From positions 1-64,000 of the forward strand of contig SDUX01000004.1 in NCBI GenBank assembly GCA_008729055.1: a stretch of DNA of 64,000 bases, written 5' to 3'. This stretch comes from Pyropia haitanensis (Eukaryota > Rhodophyta > Bangiophyceae > Bangiales > Bangiaceae). Made by a program: the position numbers and the translations under genes. Of this stretch, positions 60,001 through 64,000 are shown piece by piece. How positions within the stretch are numbered: the stretch's first letter is position 1; each line of letters opens with the position of its first letter. The notes beneath the pieces were generated by a model, which was not told the DNA's origin, did no database searches, and saw nothing but the letters and a program-made list of their open reading frames with translations.

Positions 60001-63000
60001 GCCACAAAGTGCGCCCCGCCACCCAAACTGTCCACTGCGCGTTCCGCCCGTCACACTGGCGTGGACGGTGTGAGGGCGGAACTTTTGTCGCCGACCGTCA
60101 CACCTGGCTGTCGGGACCCCCACGTGGCAAAAACCATTCCACAAAATTGACACGTGGAAACCGGCGCTCCACAAAACACTCGTTGCATCCAACGGACGCG
60201 CCAACGAACGGGTCGGCCAACCACCCCATGCACGACGGTGCGGGTGGAACCTCGGACGTCGAGCGGGCGGATGTATGGCTGGAATAAAGGATGCGAGCCA
60301 ATTCGGCCGCCGGAGCGCGTGCTGCATTGCTGTACACGCAAAGTGGGCAAAAGTGGGCAACAGTGGGCAAAAGTGGGTGAGAAGCGGCCTACCACCCATG
60401 CACGACCGTGGGGGTCGAACCTCGGACATGGAGCGGGGGATCTATGGCTGGAATGAAGGATGCGCGCCAATTCGGCCGCCGGAGCGCGTGCAGCATCGCT
60501 GTAGACGCAAAAGTGGGCAAAAGTGGGCAAAAGTGGGCAAAAGTGGGTAGGAAGTGGGTAAGAAGTGGGCAAAAAGTGGGCAAAAAGGGGGCCAAATTAG
60601 GACACAATGGGCAATTGGGGGCAAGAAGTTTCCAAAACTGCAAAGAAAATTGAGCGAAGTCGCCAGAAAGTGGTCCAACAGTGGCCACAAAGTGCGCCCC
60701 GCCACCCAAACTGTCCACTGCGCGTTCCGCCCGTCACACTGGCGTGGACGGTGTGAGGGCGGAACTTTTGTCGCCGACCGTCACACCTGGCTGTCGGGAC
60801 CCCCACGTGGCAAAAACCATTCCACAAAATTGACACGTGGAAACCGGCGCTCCACAAAACACTCGTTGCATCCAACGGACGCGCCAACGAACGGGTCGGC
60901 CAACCACCCCATGCACGACGGTGCGGGTGGAACCTCGGACGTCGAGCGGGCGGATGTATGGCTGGAATAAAGGATGCGAGCGAATTCGGCCGCCGGAGCG
61001 CGTGCTGCATTGCTGTACACGCAAAGTGGGCAAAAGTGGGCAACAGTGGGCAAAAGTGGGTGAGAAGCGGCCTACCACCCCATGCACGACCGTGGGGGTC
61101 GAACCTCGGACATGGAGCGGGCGGATCTATGGCTGGAATGAAGGATGCGCGCCAATTCGGCCGCCGGAGCGCGTGCAGCATCGCTGTAGACGCAAAAGTG
61201 GGCAAAAGTGGGCAAAAGTGGGCAAAAGTGGGTAGGAAGTGGGTAAGAAGTGGGCAAAAAGTGGGCAAAAAGGGGGCCAAATTAGGACGCCAATGGGCAA
61301 TTGGGGGCAAGAAGTTTCTAAAACTGCAAAGAAAATTGAGGGAAAGTCGCCAGAAAGTGGTCCAACAGTGGCCACAAAGTGCGCCCCGCCACCCAAACTG
61401 TCCACTGCGCGTTCCGCCCGTCACACTGGCGTGGACGATGTGAGGGCGGAACTTTTGTCGCCGACCGTCACACCTGGCTGTCGGGACCCCCACGTGGCGA
61501 AAAGCATTCCACAAAATTGACACGTGGAAACCGGCGCTCCACAAAACACTCGTTGCATCCAACGGACGCGCCAACAAACGGGTCGGCCAACCACCCCATG
61601 CACGACGGTGCGGGTGGAACCTCGGACGTCGAGCGGGCGGATGTATGGCTGGAATAAAGGATGCGAGCGAATTCGGCCGCCGGAGCGCGTGCTGCATTGC
61701 TGTACACGCAAAAGTGGGCAAAAGTGGGCAACAGTGGGCAAAAGTGGGTGAGAGCGGCCTACCACCCCATGCACGACCGTGGGGGTCGAACCTCGGACAT
61801 GGAGCGGGCGGATCTATGGCTGGAATGAAGGATGCGCGCCAATTCGGCCGCCGGAGCGTGTGCAGCATCGCTGTAGACGCAAAAGTGGGCAAAAGTGGGC
61901 AAAAGTGGGCAAAAGTGGGTAGGAAGTGGGTAAGAAGTGGGCAAAAAGTGGGCAAAAAGGGGGCCAAATTAGGACACCAATGGGCAATTGGGGGCAAGAA
62001 GTTCCAAACTGCAAAGAAAATTGAGGTGAAAGTCGCCAGAAAGTGGTCCAACAGTGGCCACAAAGTGCGCCCCGCCACCCAAACTGTCCACTGCGCGTTC
62101 CGCCCGTCACACTGGCGTGGACGTGTGAGGGCGGAACTTTTGTCGCCGACCGTCACACCTGGCTGTCGGGACCCCCACGTGGCGAAAAGCATTCCACAAA
62201 ATTGACACGTGGAAACCGGCGCTCCACAAAACACTCGTTGCATCCAACGGACGCGCCAACGAACGGGTCGGCCAACCACCCCATGCACGACGGTGCGGGT
62301 GGAACCTCGGACGTCGAGCGGGCGGATGTATGGCTGGAATAAAGGATGCGAGCGAATTCGGCCGCCGGAGCGCGTGCTGCATTGCTGTACACGCAAAAGT
62401 GGGCAAAAGTGGGCAACAGTGGGCAAAAGTGGGTGAGAAGCGGCCTACCACCCCATGCACGACCGTGGGGGTCGAACCTCGGACATGGAGCGGGCGGATC
62501 TATGGCTGGAATGAAGGATGCGCGCCAATTCGGCCGCCGGATGCGTGTGCAGCATCGCTGTAGACGCAAAAGTGGGCAAAAGTGGGCAAAAGTGGGCAAA
62601 AGTGGGTAGGAAGTGGGTAAGAAGTGGGCAAAAAGTGGGCAAAAAGGGGGCCAAATTAGGACACAATGGGCAATTGGGGGCAAGAAGTTTCCAAACTGCA
62701 AAGAAAATTGAGGGAAAGTCGCCAGAAAGTGGTCCAACAGTGGCCACAAAGTGCGCCCCGCCACCCAAACTGTCCACTGCGCGTTCCGCCCGTCACACTG
62801 GCGTGGACGGTGTGAGGGCGGAACTTTTGTCGCCGACCGTCACACCTGGCTGTCGGGACCCCCACGTGGCGAAAAGCATTCCACAAAATTGACACGTGGA
62901 AACCGGCGCTCCACAAAACACTCGTTGCATCCAACGGACGCGCCAACAAACGGGTCGGCCAACCACCCCATGCACGACGGTGCGGGTGGAACCTCGGACG

Positions 63001-64000
63001 TCGAGCGGGCGGATGTATGGCTGGAATAAAGGATGCGAGCAATTCGGCCGCCGGAGCGCGTGCTGCATTGCTGTACACGCAAAAGTGGGCAAAAGTGGGC
63101 AACAGTGGGCAAAAGTGGGTGAGAAGCGGCCTACCACCCCATGCACGACCGTGGGGGTCGAACCTCGGACATGGAGCGGGCGGATCTATGGCTGGAATGA
63201 AGGATGCGCGCCAATTCGGCCGCCGGAGCGTGTGCAGCATCGCTGTAGACGCAAAAGTGGGCAAAAGTGGGCAAAAGTGGGCAAAAGTGGGTAGGAAGTG
63301 GGTAAGAAGTGGGCAAAAAGTGGGCAAAAAGGGGGCCAAATTAGGACACAATGGGCAATTGGGGGCAAGAAGTTTCCAAAACTGCAAAGAAAATTGAGGC
63401 GAAAGTCGCCAGAAAGTGGTCCAACAGTGGCCACAAAGTGCGCCCCGCCACCCAAACTGTCCACTGCGCGTTCCGCCCGTCACACTGGCGTGGACGGTGT
63501 GAGGGCGGAACTTTTGTCGCCGACCGTCACACCTGGCTGTCGGGACCCCCACGTGGCAAAAACCATTCCACAAAATTGACACGTGGAAACCGGCGCTCCA
63601 CAAAACACTCGTTGCATCCAACGGACGCGCCAACGAACGGGTCGGCCAACCACCCCATGCACGACGGTGCGGGTGGAACCTCGGACGTCGAGCGGGCGGA
63701 TGTATGGCTGGAATAAAGGATGCGAGCGAATTCGGCCGCCGGAGCGCGTGCTGCATTGCTGTACACGCAAAAGTGGGCAAAAGTGGGCAACAGTGGGCAA
63801 AAGTGGGTGAGAAGCGGCCTACCACCCCATGCACGACCGTGGGGGTCGAACCTCGGACATGGAGCGGGCGGATCTATGGCTGGAATGAAGGATGCGCGCC
63901 AATTCGGCCGCCGGATCGTGTGCAGCATCGCTGTAGACGCAAAAGTGGGCAAAAGTGGGCAAAAGTGGGCAAAAGTGGGTAGGAAGTGGGTAAGAAGTGG
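57100..64000 (+). repeat. Family III mosaic block
   Basis: Unit starts are 57100, 57784, 58469, 58789, 59470, 60154, 60837, 61524, 62209, 62896 and 63583. Units mix markers: CACTGCGCG, CACACCTGG, GTGGAAACC and AAAACACTCG as in family II, with GGACGGTGTG, GGCAAAAACC or CCAACGAACGGG as in family I in some copies. New markers are TTAGGACACAATGGGC and CCGGATCGGTGC, GGATGCGTGTGC, GGATCGTGTGC or GGAGCGTGTGC in A'. The 61524 unit is largely family II. Spacing is 681-687 bp apart from one truncated unit. Confidence 0.88.
58469..58788 (+). repeat. Truncated monomer (320 bp)
   Basis: Module A runs to GTGGGCAAAA, then joins CACTGGCGTGGACG at 58688/58689, inside the hairpin. About 365 bp (end of A, all of A', the G-tract, the relic and the hairpin's left arm) are missing. 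Upstream markers are family III (GGCGAAAACC) and downstream markers family II (GGACGATGTG, GGCGAAAAGC), so the join may link two different units. Confidence 0.88.

Larger units (their letters stand above)
1..64000. repeat. Satellite array, unit about 689 bp, about 92 copies
   Basis: The window is filled by a head-to-tail repeat. The marker TTGACACGTGGA recurs every 688-689 bp in clean parts, for example with GTGGA at 11460, 12149, 12838, 13527, 14215 and 14904. The first base lies inside module A and the last inside module A', so neither array edge is seen. Every recognisable unit is in the same orientation, even in rearranged parts. No unit carries a conserved reading frame: a 689-bp period shifts the frame at each copy, and 1-bp indels between copies are common and uncompensated. 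This fits non-coding satellite DNA. The host is not identified; a nuclear eukaryotic genome is my inference from array size and the scaffold gap. Confidence 0.97.

Noticed and set aside
1..64000. CRISPR array
   Set aside because: The repeats are 689 bp and contiguous with no unique spacers, and there are no cas genes.
1..64000. Transposon, LTR or integrated virus as the source of the repeat
   Set aside because: No terminal repeats, target-site duplications, or polymerase, integrase or transposase motifs were seen in any unit.
1..64000. Ribosomal DNA spacer or telomere repeat
   Set aside because: No rRNA gene segment and no short telomere-type array occur anywhere in the window.

Overview
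The whole window is one head-to-tail tandem array of a satellite-type repeat with a unit of about 689 bp (688-689 bp in the clean parts). I count about 92 recognisable unit starts, each marked by TTGACACGTGGA or a close variant. Both window ends lie inside a unit, so the array continues in both directions. All units point the same way. I found no believable protein gene, tRNA, rRNA, mobile element or CRISPR array. The many open frames, some over 500 codons on the minus strand, come from a stop-poor repeat read across units. A long satellite array, a unit equal to four 172-bp modules and a run of Ns filling a scaffold gap suggest a nuclear eukaryotic chromosome (centromeric, subtelomeric or other heterochromatin). 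The sequence alone does not identify the species.

Unit architecture, using 3272-3959 as reference: module A (3272-3443); module A' (3444-3615), an ungapped copy of A with about 147 of 172 positions identical by hand count; a module holding the end of a GTGGGCAAAA tract and a decayed 11-bp version of it (3616-3787); and a fourth module (3788-3959) that keeps motifs of A at the same spacing. Each unit carries a run of eleven G-tracts on the plus strand, phased A-tracts every 10-11 bp, a short hairpin, and two CACGTG palindromes 30 bp apart.

Layout: 1-3203, left edge with some shortened units; 3204-10081, regular family I units; 10082-17342, very regular family I units in which two variants largely alternate, giving a dimeric higher-order repeat of about 1378 bp; 17343-25588, units full of small deletions; 25589-30240, recovering regularity; 30241-37413, a scrambled zone of truncated, duplicated and chimeric units with a few stretches of unclear origin; 37414-44870, a second clean higher-order block; 44871-45211, 341 Ns; 45212-57099, family II, which differs from family I at about ten fixed marker sites; 57100-64000, family III, a mosaic of family I and II markers. 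The switch from family I to II falls inside the N gap.

The biology here is that of an evolving satellite: internal duplication, short-repeat expansion, dimer amplification, conversion between families, and repeated breakage near one hairpin. Regions dense in single-base indels may instead reflect poor consensus sequence.
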